Shown here: in pieces, positions 45,077 through 54,275 of the stretch
Layout: every line of letters starts with the position of its first letter
Numbering within the stretch: position 1 is the first letter of the stretch
DNA from: Pseudomonas sp. VD-NE ins
GTDB lineage: Bacteria > Pseudomonadota > Gammaproteobacteria > Pseudomonadales > Pseudomonadaceae
NCBI RefSeq assembly: GCF_031882575.1
Contig: NZ_CP134772.1
Coordinates: 3,925,001 to 3,989,000 of the forward strand
Length of the DNA stretch: 64,000 nucleotides
Reading direction: 5' to 3'
The notes under the pieces: generated by a model
The model's database searches: none
What the model was told of the DNA's origin: nothing
The model's input: only the letters and a program-made list of their open reading frames with translations
Program-made: the position numbers and the translations under genes

Positions 45077-45976
45077 GTGGACATCAAACAACTCAAGTTC
45101 CTGATCGCGCTGGACGAAACCCGCCACTTCGGCCAGGCCGCCGCACGCTGCCACATCACCCAACCGACGTTGTCGATGCGCCTGCGTAATCTGGAGGACG
45201 AGCTGGATCTGGTGCTGGTCAACCGTGGTCAGCGCTTTGAAGGTTTCACCCAGGCCGGCGAACGCGTGCTGGCGTGGGCGCGCACCTTGCTCGCAGCGCA
45301 TGACGGATTGTTCGCCGAAGCGGCGGCGTGTCGCGGACAACTGGTGGGCAGTTTGCGTCTGGGTCTGGTGCCGCTGAGCAGCTTCAACCCGGTCAATTAC
45401 ATTCAGGGTCTGTCCGGCACTTACCCGGAACTGAAATTCAGCCTGTCGTCGCTCAGTTCCGACGAGATCATCGCCGGGCTGGGCAACAATCAGCTTGATC
45501 TGGGCGTGTGCTATCTGGACCACGTCAACCCGAACTATTTCGAGTTTTTCGAGATCGGTGAAACCCGCGTCGGCCTGCTCTACGACAACCGGCATTTCCA
45601 GTTCGAAGGCTCGCAAATGAGCTGGGAAGACGCCGCCGAACTGCCGCTGGGGATGATCACCGCCGGCATGCATTACCGTAAATCCATCGATTTGAGCTTC
45701 CGCAGCCGTGGCCTCAGTCCGCAGCCGATCATGGAAAGCGATTCGACCTATCAGCTGTTGCAGGCGATTCACCAAGGCTTCTGCTGCGCAATCATGCCGC
45801 TGGACAGTGGCCTGGAAGAGCCGATCGAGCACCTGTCGTTCATGCAGTTGCCGGATGCCAGTGTGCTGGCGCCATTGGGCCTGGTGATGCGCAAGACCGA
45901 ACCGCGTTCGGCGATTGCCGAGAAGTGTTTTGCCGAGGCGCGGAAGTTGTTTGGGGTTGAGGTTTCTGCCGAATAA
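45077..45976 (+). CDS. LysR family transcriptional regulator of the Mo-enzyme block
   Basis: A 299-residue LysR regulator with an OxyR/CysB-like N-terminus (MDIKQLKFLIALDETRHFGQ, HTH GQAAARCHITQPTLSMRLR) and an effector domain. The start is GTG at 45077 after an AGGTG. It lies between moaB-moeA and fdhD-moaCDE. Composite site D precedes it and site C is its divergent neighbour. It is the best candidate regulator for the five shared sites in this block. The effector is unknown, perhaps formate or molybdate status. Confidence 0.92.
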   Translation: MDIKQLKFLIALDETRHFGQAAARCHITQPTLSMRLRNLEDELDLVLVNRGQRFEGFTQAGERVLAWARTLLAAHDGLFAEAAACRGQLVGSLRLGLVPLSSFNPVNYIQGLSGTYPELKFSLSSLSSDEIIAGLGNNQLDLGVCYLDHVNPNYFEFFEIGETRVGLLYDNRHFQFEGSQMSWEDAAELPLGMITAGMHYRKSIDLSFRSRGLSPQPIMESDSTYQLLQAIHQGFCCAIMPLDSGLEEPIEHLSFMQLPDASVLAPLGLVMRKTEPRSAIAEKCFAEARKLFGVEVSAE

Positions 45977-45995
45977 GCGAGGGTGGATTTCCCGG

Positions 45996-46093
45996 CCCCA
46001 TCGCTGGCAAGCCAGCTCCCACAGTTTCCGATGTGATCACAGTTTCTGTGCACGACACAGAAACCTGTGGGAGCTGGCTTGCCAGCGATGGGG
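45996..46093. repeat. REP pair, GCTGGCTTGCC family, outward order
   Basis: CATCGCTGGCAAGCCAGCTC followed by the inverse arm GTGGGAGCTGGCTTGCCAGC, between lysR and the fdhD promoter. Confidence 0.9.
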
Positions 46094-46120
46094 CCTGATT
46101 GGCCAACACAAATTTCGGTT

Positions 46121-46162
46121 GATCGAGCAAAGCAATCACCACATCAGAACAAGCGATTGGAC
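46121..46162 (+). promoter_or_regulatory. composite 42-bp element, site E (before fdhD)
   Basis: GATCGAG-N5-CAATCAC-N13-GCGATTGGAC, 56 bp before fdhD. TTGGAC can be the -35 box, with GTAGCCT 17 bp on. Confidence 0.65.
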
Positions 46163-46217
46163 GCACTTTTAACGCCCCCGTAGCCTGAACACTCTTCAGC
46201 GCTTCGGGACTTTCAAG

Positions 46218-47063
46218 ATGCTCTGCCACGTCGAAACCCTCACAGAATCCGCCACCGAGCCCAACGCCCCCGCCCCGCAACCGGCGCAGGTGGCGTTTCG
46301 CGAATACCTGCCCGACGCCACCATCACCCACGCCGCGCTAGCCTCGGAAATCGCCCTCGCCATCACCTACAACGGCCTCAGCCAAGCGGTGATGATGGTC
46401 TCGCCCGGCAACCTCGAAGACTTCATCCGTGGCTTCAGCCTGAGCAACGCCATCATCGACAGCGTCGACGAGATCTACGATATCCGCCTCACGCATTTCG
46501 ATCAGGCCTGTCAGGCCGATGTGCAGATTTCCAGCCGGGCGTTCTGGGCCTTGAAGGATCACCGTCGGCAAATGACCGGCACCAGCGGTTGCGGCATCTG
46601 CGGCGTTGAAGCGCTGGAGCAGGCGCTGCCGCAACTGCAGATTCTGCAACCTTCACCGTTGCCGCCGGCAGAGCAATTCGACGGCATCCGCCAACGCATC
46701 GAAGCCGCGCAACAACTCGCCCGAAGCAGTGGCGCCCTGCACGCCGCGCTGTACTTTGACGCCAACGGTGAAGCGCTACTGTGCCGCGAAGACATCGGCC
46801 GCCACAACGCCCTCGACAAGCTGATCGGCGCGATGCAATTCGACGCCATCAATGCTGCTGAAGGCTTCGTCGTGGTGACCAGCCGTTGCAGTCTCGAACT
46901 GATCCACAAAGCCGTGCGCGCCCGCCTCGGCACCCTCGTCAGCCTGTCCGCGCCAACCGCTTTGACTGTGCGGTGGGCACTCAAGCACCGGCTTAATCTG
47001 ATCCATGTGCCGCACCGCAACGCCCCGCGAATTTACAGCCCGATCCAGGAGCATTCCGCATGA
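46218..47063 (+). CDS. fdhD: formate dehydrogenase accessory sulfurtransferase FdhD
   Basis: A 281-residue sulfur carrier that sulfurates the molybdenum cofactor for formate-dehydrogenase-like enzymes. The reactive cysteine pair is in [12 protein letters not shown], and [17 protein letters not shown] is the nucleotide-binding signature. It overlaps moaC by 4 bp and begins the fdhD-moaC-moaD-moaE run. It is the expected partner of the YdeP-type enzyme at 36765. Confidence 0.95.
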   Translation: MLCHVETLTESATEPNAPAPQPAQVAFREYLPDATITHAALASEIALAITYNGLSQAVMMVSPGNLEDFIRGFSLSNAIIDSVDEIYDIRLTHFDQACQADVQISSRAFWALKDHRRQMTGTSGCGICGVEALEQALPQLQILQPSPLPPAEQFDGIRQRIEAAQQLARSSGALHAALYFDANGEALLCREDIGRHNALDKLIGAMQFDAINAAEGFVVVTSRCSLELIHKAVRARLGTLVSLSAPTALTVRWALKHRLNLIHVPHRNAPRIYSPIQEHSA

Positions 47064-47545
47064 GCCACACCCTCACCCACCTCGACGATCAGGGCCGCGC
47101 CAACATGGTCGACGTCAGCGACAAAGCTGCGACCCGCCGTGAAGCCACAGCACAAGCCTGGGTGCAGATGCGCCCGGAAACCTTGCAGATGATTCAGACC
47201 AACGGTCACCCGAAAGGCGATGTCTTCGCCGTGGCGCGGATCGCCGGGATTCAAGCGGCCAAGCGCACTCACGAACTGATCCCGCTGTGCCACGCGTTAC
47301 TGCTCAGCTCGATTCACGTCGAGTTGAAGGCTTGCGAACCGGATCGCGTGCAGATCAACAGTACCTGCCGCCTGACCGGCCAGACCGGCGTCGAACTCGA
47401 AGCTCTGACCGCCGCCAGCGTCGCCGCGCTGACCATTTACGACATGTGCAAAGCGGTGGATCGGGCGATGGTTATCGGTGATATCCGCTTGCTGAGTAAA
47501 CAGGGCGGACGCTCCGGCCACTTTCAATCGGAGGACGCGCGATGA
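47060..47545 (+). CDS. moaC: cyclic pyranopterin monophosphate synthase MoaC
   Basis: A 161-residue enzyme that converts 3',8-cyclo-GTP to cPMP. It starts [36 protein letters not shown] and [26 protein letters not shown] are the active-site segments. It overlaps both neighbours by 4 bp, so it is tightly coupled with fdhD and moaD. Confidence 0.96.
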   Translation: MSHTLTHLDDQGRANMVDVSDKAATRREATAQAWVQMRPETLQMIQTNGHPKGDVFAVARIAGIQAAKRTHELIPLCHALLLSSIHVELKACEPDRVQINSTCRLTGQTGVELEALTAASVAALTIYDMCKAVDRAMVIGDIRLLSKQGGRSGHFQSEDAR

Positions 47546-47793
47546 TCCTGATTAACTACTTCGCCAGCTACCGCGACCGGCTCAATCTGGGCGGTGAAAA
47601 AATCCCGCTGACCGAGGCTTTGGGCAGCGTTGAAGATGTCCGGCAAATGCTCATGCAGCGCGGCGGTCTGTGGCGCGAAGTGCTCGGTGCCGGGAATCTG
47701 ATGTGCGCGGTGAATCAGGAACTGTGTCAGCCGAGCCAGGCGATTGAGGATTTCGATGAGATCGCGTTTTTTCCGCCAGTGACCGGGGGTTGA
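47542..47793 (+). CDS. moaD: molybdopterin synthase small subunit MoaD
   Basis: An 83-residue ubiquitin-like sulfur carrier. It ends in the required Gly-Gly (AFFPPVTGG), where the thiocarboxylate is formed. It overlaps moaC by 4 bp and is 3 bp before moaE. Confidence 0.95.
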   Translation: MILINYFASYRDRLNLGGEKIPLTEALGSVEDVRQMLMQRGGLWREVLGAGNLMCAVNQELCQPSQAIEDFDEIAFFPPVTGG

Positions 47794-47796
47794 TCG

Positions 47797-48258
47797 ATGG
47801 CTATTCGAGTCCAGCACAAAAGCTTCGATGTCGGCCAGTTGACGGCTGATCTGCACGCGCGCAACCCACGAGTGGGTGCAGTGGTGAATTTCATTGGTTA
47901 TGTGCGTGATCTGAACATTGGCCAGAGCGTGAATGAGCTGTTTCTTGAGCACTATCCGGGCATGACCGAAAAGGCTCTTGAGCAGATCGCCGCAGAGGCT
48001 CGCGAGCGCTGGCCGCTGTTGGGGGTGGAGATTGTGCATCGGGTTGGCGCGTTGTCGGTGAGTGAGCCGATCGTGTTTGTCGGGGTCAGCAGCAAGCACC
48101 GGCACATGGCGTTTGAAGCCTGCGCGTTCATCATGGACGTGCTCAAGACCCGTGCGCCGTTCTGGAAGCGTGAGACTACGCCTGTGGGTGCGTATTGGGT
48201 GGAGGCGCGGGAGAGTGACCGGAATGCGGCTCTGCGCTGGAGTCTGGCGCATGCCTGA
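47797..48258 (+). CDS. moaE: molybdopterin synthase catalytic subunit MoaE
   Basis: A 153-residue catalytic subunit that transfers sulfur from MoaD to cPMP. NPRVGAVVNFIGYVRDLN, HRVGALSVSEPIVFVGVSS and the final FWKRETTPVGAYWVEAR segment (with the catalytic lysine) are intact. It is the last gene of the fdhD-moaCDE operon, followed by the repeat block at 48262. Confidence 0.95.
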   Translation: MAIRVQHKSFDVGQLTADLHARNPRVGAVVNFIGYVRDLNIGQSVNELFLEHYPGMTEKALEQIAAEARERWPLLGVEIVHRVGALSVSEPIVFVGVSSKHRHMAFEACAFIMDVLKTRAPFWKRETTPVGAYWVEARESDRNAALRWSLAHA

Positions 48259-48261
48259 AAA

Positions 48262-48577
48262 GCAAAAGCCCCTCACCCTAGCCCTCCCGAAACGTCGGAC
48301 CGCCCCGAGGGAGAGGGGACTGATTGGGGGATATTGCAGAAGTACGCCGACGTGAAGGAGTTGTGGTGAATCCATGACCGACCAAACCTTTCAAGGTCGA
48401 TGTGAAACGCAAATTACCTCGGTACGCTATCTCTCCCTGAGTAGCTGGCCGGCCGCTCGCCCTCAGGCGTCTGGCTGATGACCCAATCCATAATCGACTC
48501 GATCTTTCAGGTCGACGGATAGCACCAGACACCTCGGTCGGCCCCCTCTCCCTCTGGGAGAGGGCTGGGGTGAGGGT
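48262..48577. repeat. CTCACCC-family long repeat with swapped hairpin arm
   Basis: The left part (CTCACCCTAGCCCTCCCGAAACGTCGGACCGCCCC, not one run in structure) is followed by GACTGATTGGGG, TACGCCGACGTG and GAATCCATGA. The right part is GGTCGGCCCCCTCTCCC...GGGCTGGGGTGAGG. It shares the CGAAACGTCGGACCGCC insert with unit 3 of the 20-kb block. It fills the gap between moaE and chrA, and no gene is visible in it. Confidence 0.8.
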
Positions 48578-48628
48578 TGAAAGTCTGATTAGATAGCAAC
48601 TCCGCCAGTATTCAACCCGGAGTCTCGC

Positions 48629-49972
48629 TTGAGCACAGCGCCGAACAACCTGCCCCGCCCCGACCCCGTCACCCTGCGCCAGGCCTGGCGCTTTTGGCTG
48701 AAACTCGGCTGCATCGGTTTCGGCGGGCCGGCCGGGCAGATCGCGATCATGCATCAGGAGTTGGTCGAACGTCGGCGCTGGATCTCCGAAAAGCGTTTTC
48801 TGCACGCGCTCAACTACTGCATGTTGCTGCCCGGCCCCGAGGCTCAGCAATTGGCGACGTACATCGGCTGGCTGCTGCATCGCACCTGGGGCGGAGTCAT
48901 CGCCGGTGCGCTGTTTGTGCTGCCGTCGTTGTTCATTCTGATCGCGTTGTCCTGGCTGTACATAGCCTTCGGTGACGTGCCAGCGGTGGCCGGGGTGTTT
49001 TACGGGATCAAACCGGCGATCACCGCGATTGTCCTGCACGCCGCGCATCGCATCGGCTCGCGTGCATTGAAGAATGCCTGGCTGTGGGCGATTGCCGGGG
49101 CGTCGTTCGTGGCGATTTTCGCCTTCAACGTGCCCTTCCCCTTGATCGTCCTCGGGGCCGCGCTGATCGGCTATCTGGGCGGGCGATTCGCACCGCAACG
49201 GTTCAGCAACGCGGGTGCGCGCAACAGCGAGAAATCCTTCGGCCCGGCGTTGATCGACGACGACACGCCGGCGCCCGAACACGCCCGTTTCAGCCTGACG
49301 AAGTTGCTGCGGCTGGCGTCGGTTGGTGCGGTGCTCTGGTGTTTGCCCATGGCGTTATTAACCGCGCTGTTTGGCTGGGACGGCACGTTCACGCAAATGG
49401 CCTGGTTCTTCACCAAAGCCGCGCTGCTTACCTTCGGTGGCGCCTACGCGGTGCTGCCTTACGTCTATCAGGGCGCTGTCGGGCATTACGGCTGGTTGAC
49501 GCCGACGCAGATGATCGACGGCCTCGCGCTCGGTGAAACCACCCCGGGACCGCTGATCATGGTGGTGGCGTTTGTCGGTTTCGTCGGTGCCTACGTGCAA
49601 CCGGCGTTCGGCCCCGAACATGCCGTTGCCGCCGGGGCGCTGGCGGCAACGCTGGTGACCTGGTTCACCTTCCTGCCCTCGTTTCTGTTCATCCTCGCCG
49701 GCGGGCCGTTGGTGGAATCGACGCACAACGAACTGAAGTTCACCGCACCGCTGACGGCAATCACTGCAGCCGTCGTCGGGGTGATTGTGAATCTGGCGTG
49801 TTTCTTCGCCTATCACGTGTTGTGGCCGAACGGTTTTGCCGGGGCGCTGGATGTGTTTTCTCTGATGCTGGCAGTTGCGGCAGCATTGGCTTTGTTCGTT
49901 TTCAAGCGCGGCGTGATCAGTGTGTTGATCGTTTGCGCCCTCGCCGGGCTGGGCTTTCACCTGATGCGCTGA
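48629..49972 (+). CDS. chrA: chromate efflux transporter ChrA
   Basis: A 447-residue long-chain CHR-family transporter with two homologous halves. The first has GCIGFGGPAGQIAIMHQELV and the second LLTFGGAYAVLPYVYQGAV. There are about ten membrane segments. It begins with TTG at 48629, supported by CGGAG at 48618-48622. It exports chromate or sulfate-like anions. No chrB regulator is adjacent. Confidence 0.92.
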   Translation: MSTAPNNLPRPDPVTLRQAWRFWLKLGCIGFGGPAGQIAIMHQELVERRRWISEKRFLHALNYCMLLPGPEAQQLATYIGWLLHRTWGGVIAGALFVLPSLFILIALSWLYIAFGDVPAVAGVFYGIKPAITAIVLHAAHRIGSRALKNAWLWAIAGASFVAIFAFNVPFPLIVLGAALIGYLGGRFAPQRFSNAGARNSEKSFGPALIDDDTPAPEHARFSLTKLLRLASVGAVLWCLPMALLTALFGWDGTFTQMAWFFTKAALLTFGGAYAVLPYVYQGAVGHYGWLTPTQMIDGLALGETTPGPLIMVVAFVGFVGAYVQPAFGPEHAVAAGALAATLVTWFTFLPSFLFILAGGPLVESTHNELKFTAPLTAITAAVVGVIVNLACFFAYHVLWPNGFAGALDVFSLMLAVAAALALFVFKRGVISVLIVCALAGLGFHLMR

Positions 49973-50038
49973 ACCCTGGCTTGCGAATCTCCCGTTTACA
50001 CGCCCGCGAATTCCCCCTTACTATCCGGGCACACCGGT

Positions 50039-50080
50039 CGGCGGGTCAGCCCGCCACCGACGTTTTCCGCCAACGGAAAC
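50039..50080 (+). promoter_or_regulatory. two consecutive hairpins before the puuA leader ORFs
   Basis: GGCGGG-TCAG-CCCGCC (50039-50054) is followed by TTTCCG-CCAA-CGGAAA (about 50063-50078). They could end chrA transcription or form part of a regulatory leader for the glutamine-synthetase-like gene. Confidence 0.4.
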
Positions 50081-50087
50081 ACGCGTT

Positions 50088-50165
50088 ATGAGTACGTCAC
50101 CACAACAAGCAGAATCGTTGAACGTCTCTACCCTGCGCGCCCTCTCTAACAGGGGCGGCGTATGA
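50088..50165 (+). CDS. possible leader peptide ORF 1
   Basis: A 25-codon ORF (MSTSPQQAESLNVSTLRALS...) ending in an ATGA shared with ORF 2. It lies between chrA and puuA in a 410-bp gap. It resembles no known protein. Its coupling to ORF 2 is the only support. Confidence 0.35.
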   Translation: MSTSPQQAESLNVSTLRALSNRGGV

Positions 50166-50251
50166 ATCGTATCGTCAATCTCCCCATGGCCCTGCGCCGT
50201 TCCAAGCTGCGTCACTCCGCACGCCCGCCGGATATCTCTCTGCCTGTCTGA
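50162..50251 (+). CDS. possible leader peptide ORF 2
   Basis: A 29-codon, arginine-rich ORF (MNRIVNLPMALRRSKLRHSA...) overlapping ORF 1 by 4 bp. It ends 131 bp before puuA. The stretch after it holds an imperfect inverted repeat (GGACA...TGTCC, about 50306-50338). Translational control of puuA is possible but untested. Confidence 0.35.
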   Translation: MNRIVNLPMALRRSKLRHSARPPDISLPV

Positions 50252-50382
50252 TCGCGTCCGTTGAAGAACCGCGACAGCCCCCCCTGCTTCTTGATATCCC
50301 TGCCAGGACAGCCACGCCTATTGCTGCGTCGTGTCCGGCCCGAATCTGCGCGCCTGTGCGGCGCCATCGTGAGTGATTGATT

Positions 50383-51747
50383 ATGAAATTCGCAGCCATC
50401 GAAGACGCCCGCCTGTTCCTTGAACAGAACCCCGATATCGACATGATCGAGTTGTTCATCCTCGATGCCAACGGCGTGCCGCGCGGCAAGCTGTTGCACC
50501 GTGAAGAACTGCTCGCCGTATACGAAAGCGGCCGGCCGCTGCCGAGCACTATTCTCGGTCTGACCGTGCAGGGGGAAGACGTCGAGAACTCCGGACTGGT
50601 CTGGGACGTCGGCGATATCGACTGCCGCGCCTACCCGCTGGAAGGCAGTCTGGTGCGCCTGCCGTGGCGGCAAATTCCGACCGCCGCCGTGCAGGTCAGC
50701 ATGCACCCGACCGAGGGCATGCCCGCCAGCATCGCCGACCCTCGCCACTTGCTGATCAAGGTGATCGACGGCCTCAAGGCCGAGGGTTATTACCCGGTGA
50801 TGGCCTGCGAACTGGAGTTTTATCTGCTCGACGCCAAACGCGATCACAACGGCCGCCCGCAACCGGCACTGGACGCTGACGGTGGTCGACCGCGGCACAC
50901 CCAGGTTTATGGTTTGCGTGAACTGGAGCAGATCGAACCGTTCCTCGCCGACCTCTACAGCGCCTGCAAACTACACGGTATTCCGGCACGCACGGCGATC
51001 TCCGAATACGCGCCGGGTCAGGTCGAAATCACCCTTGAACATGGCGATGCGCTGGAGGCGATGGATCAGGCCGTGCGCTACAAACGTCTGGTCAAAGCCA
51101 TCGCCCACAAGCACGGCATGCAGGCGACGTTCATGGCCAAGCCGTTCGATGATTTGGCCGGCACCGGCATGCATATGCACGTGAGTCTGGCCGATGGCGA
51201 GGGACGTAACCTCTTTGCCTCGGAAGACCCGGCCGGCACCCCGCTGCTGCGCACGGCGATTGGCGGCATGCTCGCTTCCTTGCTCGATTCGTTGCTGCTG
51301 TTCTGCCCGAACGCCAACTCCTACCGGCGCTTTCAGGCCAACAGCTACGCACCGCTGGCGCCGACCTGGGGCGTCGACAACCGCACCGTGAGCCTGCGCG
51401 TTCCGGGCGGCCCGGCCAACACCCGGCACATCGAACACCGCATCTGCGGCGCCGATGCCAACCCGTATCTGGCCGCAGCGGCGATCCTTGCCGGAATTCA
51501 TCGCGGCATTCGTGAAGACCTTGATCCGGGTGCCCCGGTTGAAGGCAATGGTTATGCGCAAGCGAAGGAGTTGCTGCCGACGGATTGGCTGACGTCGTTG
51601 CAGGCGCTGGAAAATTCGGTGTGGGCGCGGGATGCCTTGGGGCAGGAATTTCTCGGGGTGTATCTGGCGGTGAAACGTGCCGAGTACCGGCAGTTCATGG
51701 CCGAGGTGGGTGAGCAGGATTGGCGGTGGTATCTCACCGAGGCTTAA
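50383..51747 (+). CDS. puuA: glutamine synthetase family protein, gamma-glutamylputrescine synthetase-like
   Basis: A 454-residue type-I-like glutamine synthetase homologue. IELFILDANGVPRGKLL near the start, ACELEFYLL, GTGMHMHVSL and RIEHR-like TRHIEHRICGADANPYL match the PuuA/SpuI group, which ligates glutamate to putrescine or other polyamines. The start is the ATG at 50383. A TTG two codons upstream is also in frame. It is followed by a REP pair and then a gamma-glutamylputrescine-oxidase-like gene, which supports the assignment. Confidence 0.88.
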   Translation: MKFAAIEDARLFLEQNPDIDMIELFILDANGVPRGKLLHREELLAVYESGRPLPSTILGLTVQGEDVENSGLVWDVGDIDCRAYPLEGSLVRLPWRQIPTAAVQVSMHPTEGMPASIADPRHLLIKVIDGLKAEGYYPVMACELEFYLLDAKRDHNGRPQPALDADGGRPRHTQVYGLRELEQIEPFLADLYSACKLHGIPARTAISEYAPGQVEITLEHGDALEAMDQAVRYKRLVKAIAHKHGMQATFMAKPFDDLAGTGMHMHVSLADGEGRNLFASEDPAGTPLLRTAIGGMLASLLDSLLLFCPNANSYRRFQANSYAPLAPTWGVDNRTVSLRVPGGPANTRHIEHRICGADANPYLAAAAILAGIHRGIREDLDPGAPVEGNGYAQAKELLPTDWLTSLQALENSVWARDALGQEFLGVYLAVKRAEYRQFMAEVGEQDWRWYLTEA

Positions 51748-51762
51748 CCATTGGACATAGAT

Positions 51763-51857
51763 CCTGTGGGAGCTGGCTTGCCAGCGATGAGGCCAGCACA
51801 TTCACCTTCTGTGGTGATTGACACTCCGCCATCGCTGGCAAGCCAGCTCCCACAGGG
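51763..51857. repeat. REP pair inside the polyamine operon
   Basis: CCTGTGGGAGCTGGCTTGCC and its complement, between the synthetase and oxidase genes. Confidence 0.9.
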
Positions 51858-51897
51858 GATTGCATTCCGACACCCGAATTCTGTGTGGACTTTTAAA

Positions 51898-53181
51898 ATG
51901 ACCGAACGCTGCAATTCCTACTACACCGCCACCCTCAACCAGGACACCGACTACCCGACCCTGCAAGGCCGGCACACTGTCGACGTGGTAATCATCGGCG
52001 GCGGTTTCACTGGCGTCGCCACCGCTGTCGAACTGGCTGAAAAAGGCCTGAAAGTCGCCATCGTCGAAAGCCACAAGATCGGCTGGGGCGCTACCGGGCG
52101 CAATGGCGGCCAAGTCACCGGCAGCCTTTCCGGCGACGGCGCGATGCGCAAACAGATGCGTCCGAAACTCGGCGATGACGTCGATGATTTCATCTGGCAT
52201 CTGCGCTGGCGCGGGCATGAAATCATCCAGCAACGCGTCGAGAAGTACGGCATTCAATGCGATCTCAAACACGGCCATTTGCACGCGGCGTACAAGCCCA
52301 GTCACATGACCGACCTGCGCAAGGATTATGAAGAAGCCGTACGGCGCGGATTAGGTGATGAAGTCAGCCTGCTCGACCGCAGCCAGGTGCGTGACCTGCT
52401 GCAAAGCGACCTCTACCACGGCGCAATCAAGAATACCCGCAATATGCATCTGCACCCGCTCAACCTGTGCATCGGTGAAGCGCGGGCGGCGGAAAGTCTT
52501 GGGGCGCTGATCTTTGAAAATAGCGAAGTGCTGGAGATCATTCACGGCGCTTCGCCGGGCGTACGCACGGCTCACGGCCAGATCGACGCCAAGCAGGTGA
52601 TGCTCGCCGGCGACGTCTATCACAAGCTCGAACCGGGGCAGCTCAAGGGCAAGATTTTCCCGGCCATGGGCGGCATCGTTACCACCGCACCGCTGGGCGA
52701 TCTGGCAAAACAGATCAACCCCGAAGACCTCGCGGTGTACGACTGCCGCTTCGTCCTCGACTACTACCGCCTCACCGCCGACGGCCGCTTGTTGTTCGGT
52801 GGTGGTGCCAACTACAGCGGCAAGGATTCACGCGACATCGCCGCCGAACTGCGGCCGTGCATCGAGCAAACCTTCCCGGCGCTCAAAGGTGTGCAGATCG
52901 ATTACCAGTGGAGTTGCGCGATGGGCATCGTGATCAACCGCATCCCGCAACTTGGCAAGCTCTCGGACAACGTCTGGTATTGCCAGGGTTACTCGGGGCA
53001 CGGAATCGCGACGACGCACATCATGGGTGAAATCATGAGCCGCGCGATCACCGGGCAGATGGAGCAGTTCGATACGTTTGCCGCGTGTCAGCACATTCGG
53101 GTGCCGATGGGGGATTTGTTGGGCAATCCGTTGTTGGCGGCGGGGATGTGGTATTACCAGATGCTCGAAAAGTTGCGGTGA
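51898..53181 (+). CDS. puuB: FAD-dependent gamma-glutamylputrescine oxidase-like protein
   Basis: A 427-residue DAO-family flavoenzyme. The FAD motif is VVIIGGGFTGVATAVELAEK, and GWGATGRNGGQVTGS is the PuuB/PauB-type second motif. The C-terminus has GYSGHGIATTHIMGEI. The ATG at 51898 lies just after the REP pair. An open frame continues upstream through the REP but is not real coding. It is probably coupled to puuA in polyamine breakdown. A paralogue lies at the right edge. Confidence 0.9.
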   Translation: MTERCNSYYTATLNQDTDYPTLQGRHTVDVVIIGGGFTGVATAVELAEKGLKVAIVESHKIGWGATGRNGGQVTGSLSGDGAMRKQMRPKLGDDVDDFIWHLRWRGHEIIQQRVEKYGIQCDLKHGHLHAAYKPSHMTDLRKDYEEAVRRGLGDEVSLLDRSQVRDLLQSDLYHGAIKNTRNMHLHPLNLCIGEARAAESLGALIFENSEVLEIIHGASPGVRTAHGQIDAKQVMLAGDVYHKLEPGQLKGKIFPAMGGIVTTAPLGDLAKQINPEDLAVYDCRFVLDYYRLTADGRLLFGGGANYSGKDSRDIAAELRPCIEQTFPALKGVQIDYQWSCAMGIVINRIPQLGKLSDNVWYCQGYSGHGIATTHIMGEIMSRAITGQMEQFDTFAACQHIRVPMGDLLGNPLLAAGMWYYQMLEKLR

Positions 53182-53190
53182 TTGCACTGG

Positions 53191-53288
53191 CCCTATCGCT
53201 GGCAAGCCAGCTCCCACAGGATTTAGTGGTGTACAGGGATTTCGTATACGCCACGGAAACTGTGGGAGCTGGCTTGCCAGCGATGAGG
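53191..53288. repeat. REP pair, GCTGGCTTGCC family, outward order
   Basis: CTATCGCTGGCAAGCCAGCT and, 45 bp on, the inverse arm, between the convergent oxidase and DeoR genes. Confidence 0.9.
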
Positions 53289-53310
53289 CCATCAGCTTCA
53301 TCACAAAACC

Positions 53311-54096
53311 TCAATCCGGCAACTGCTCGACCACAATCCCCAACCGCCGGTAATCCTCGACACTCCCCGACGCCACATGCCGTTCGGTAATCAGCGTATG
53401 CAGGCGCGTACACGGCGCCACCACAAACGGCTCCACCGCCCCCAACTTGTCCGCCGTGGTCACCGCAATCACCCGCGCGGCGCCATCGAGCATCGCCTGC
53501 TTCACCGGCACTTCATCAAAATGCAGCGAAGTAATCCCCACCGCCGGATGAATCGCACACACGCCGGTAATCGCCAGATCTGCCCTGATCCCGGCCAGCA
53601 ACCGCAGCGCCTCATGTCCACCCGCCGCCATCGTTCGCGGGTTCAACTGGCCGCCGGCGAGAATCACTTTCACAGCCTTGAATTCAGACAAGGCAATCGC
53701 CGTCATCGGCGAAGCGGTCACCGCCGTGATGCTGATATCGGCACGCAACGAGCGCGCCACCTGCAGCGTCGTCGAGCCGGAATCGAACAGCACAATCTGC
53801 CCGTCTTCAATCTCCTGCGCCGCCCGCTGCGCCAGGCGGATTTTCACCTCATCCGTCTCGTCCAGCCGCGTGAAGTAATCCTTGCCGGAGTCCTTTGGAC
53901 GCGGCAGCGCCCCGCCGTGTACGCGTTGCACCAGCCCGGCGTTGTCCAGTTCAGCGAGGTCGCGGCGGATGGTGTCTTCGGAGACTGCGAAGTGCTGGCT
54001 CAACTCGGACGCCATGACTTTGCCGTCGCGTTCGAGGAGCAAAAGGATTTTCTGTCGACGCAGGGACGGCAGTTCAGCCGCGGAATGATCGTGCAT
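53311..54096 (-). CDS. DeoR/GlpR family transcriptional regulator
   Basis: A 261-residue regulator. The N-terminal HTH is ASELSQHFAVSEDTIRRDLAEL with the typical GLVQRVHGGALP after it. The C-terminal DeoR sensor domain includes LFDSGSTTLQVARSL and AITGVCAIHPAVGITS. Such regulators sense phosphorylated sugars or polyols, but no sugar genes are adjacent. The 180 bp to its right contain only a putative micro-ORF. Confidence 0.92.
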   Translation of the reverse strand: MHDHSAAELPSLRRQKILLLLERDGKVMASELSQHFAVSEDTIRRDLAELDNAGLVQRVHGGALPRPKDSGKDYFTRLDETDEVKIRLAQRAAQEIEDGQIVLFDSGSTTLQVARSLRADISITAVTASPMTAIALSEFKAVKVILAGGQLNPRTMAAGGHEALRLLAGIRADLAITGVCAIHPAVGITSLHFDEVPVKQAMLDGAARVIAVTTADKLGAVEPFVVAPCTRLHTLITERHVASGSVEDYRRLGIVVEQLPD

Positions 54097-54275
54097 GGTT
54101 ATGCCTGTTTATGCTTGTAGTTGCAGGTTTTGCGAGAGTAGCGAAAGGCTCCAACAAACACAAACCGACGGGGTATCAATTGTTTCGATCATTGGAATCA
54201 ACAAGGCGAATTTTTTCTTTGCTTTCAACCTGTTCAGAATGGCCGCACTTCTAAAAGGCTCAGGATGAACAGCTC

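Noticed and set aside
51751..51897. N-terminal extension of the puuB-like gene
   Set aside because: The extra codons run through a REP pair. The family-like sequence starts near the ATG at 51898.
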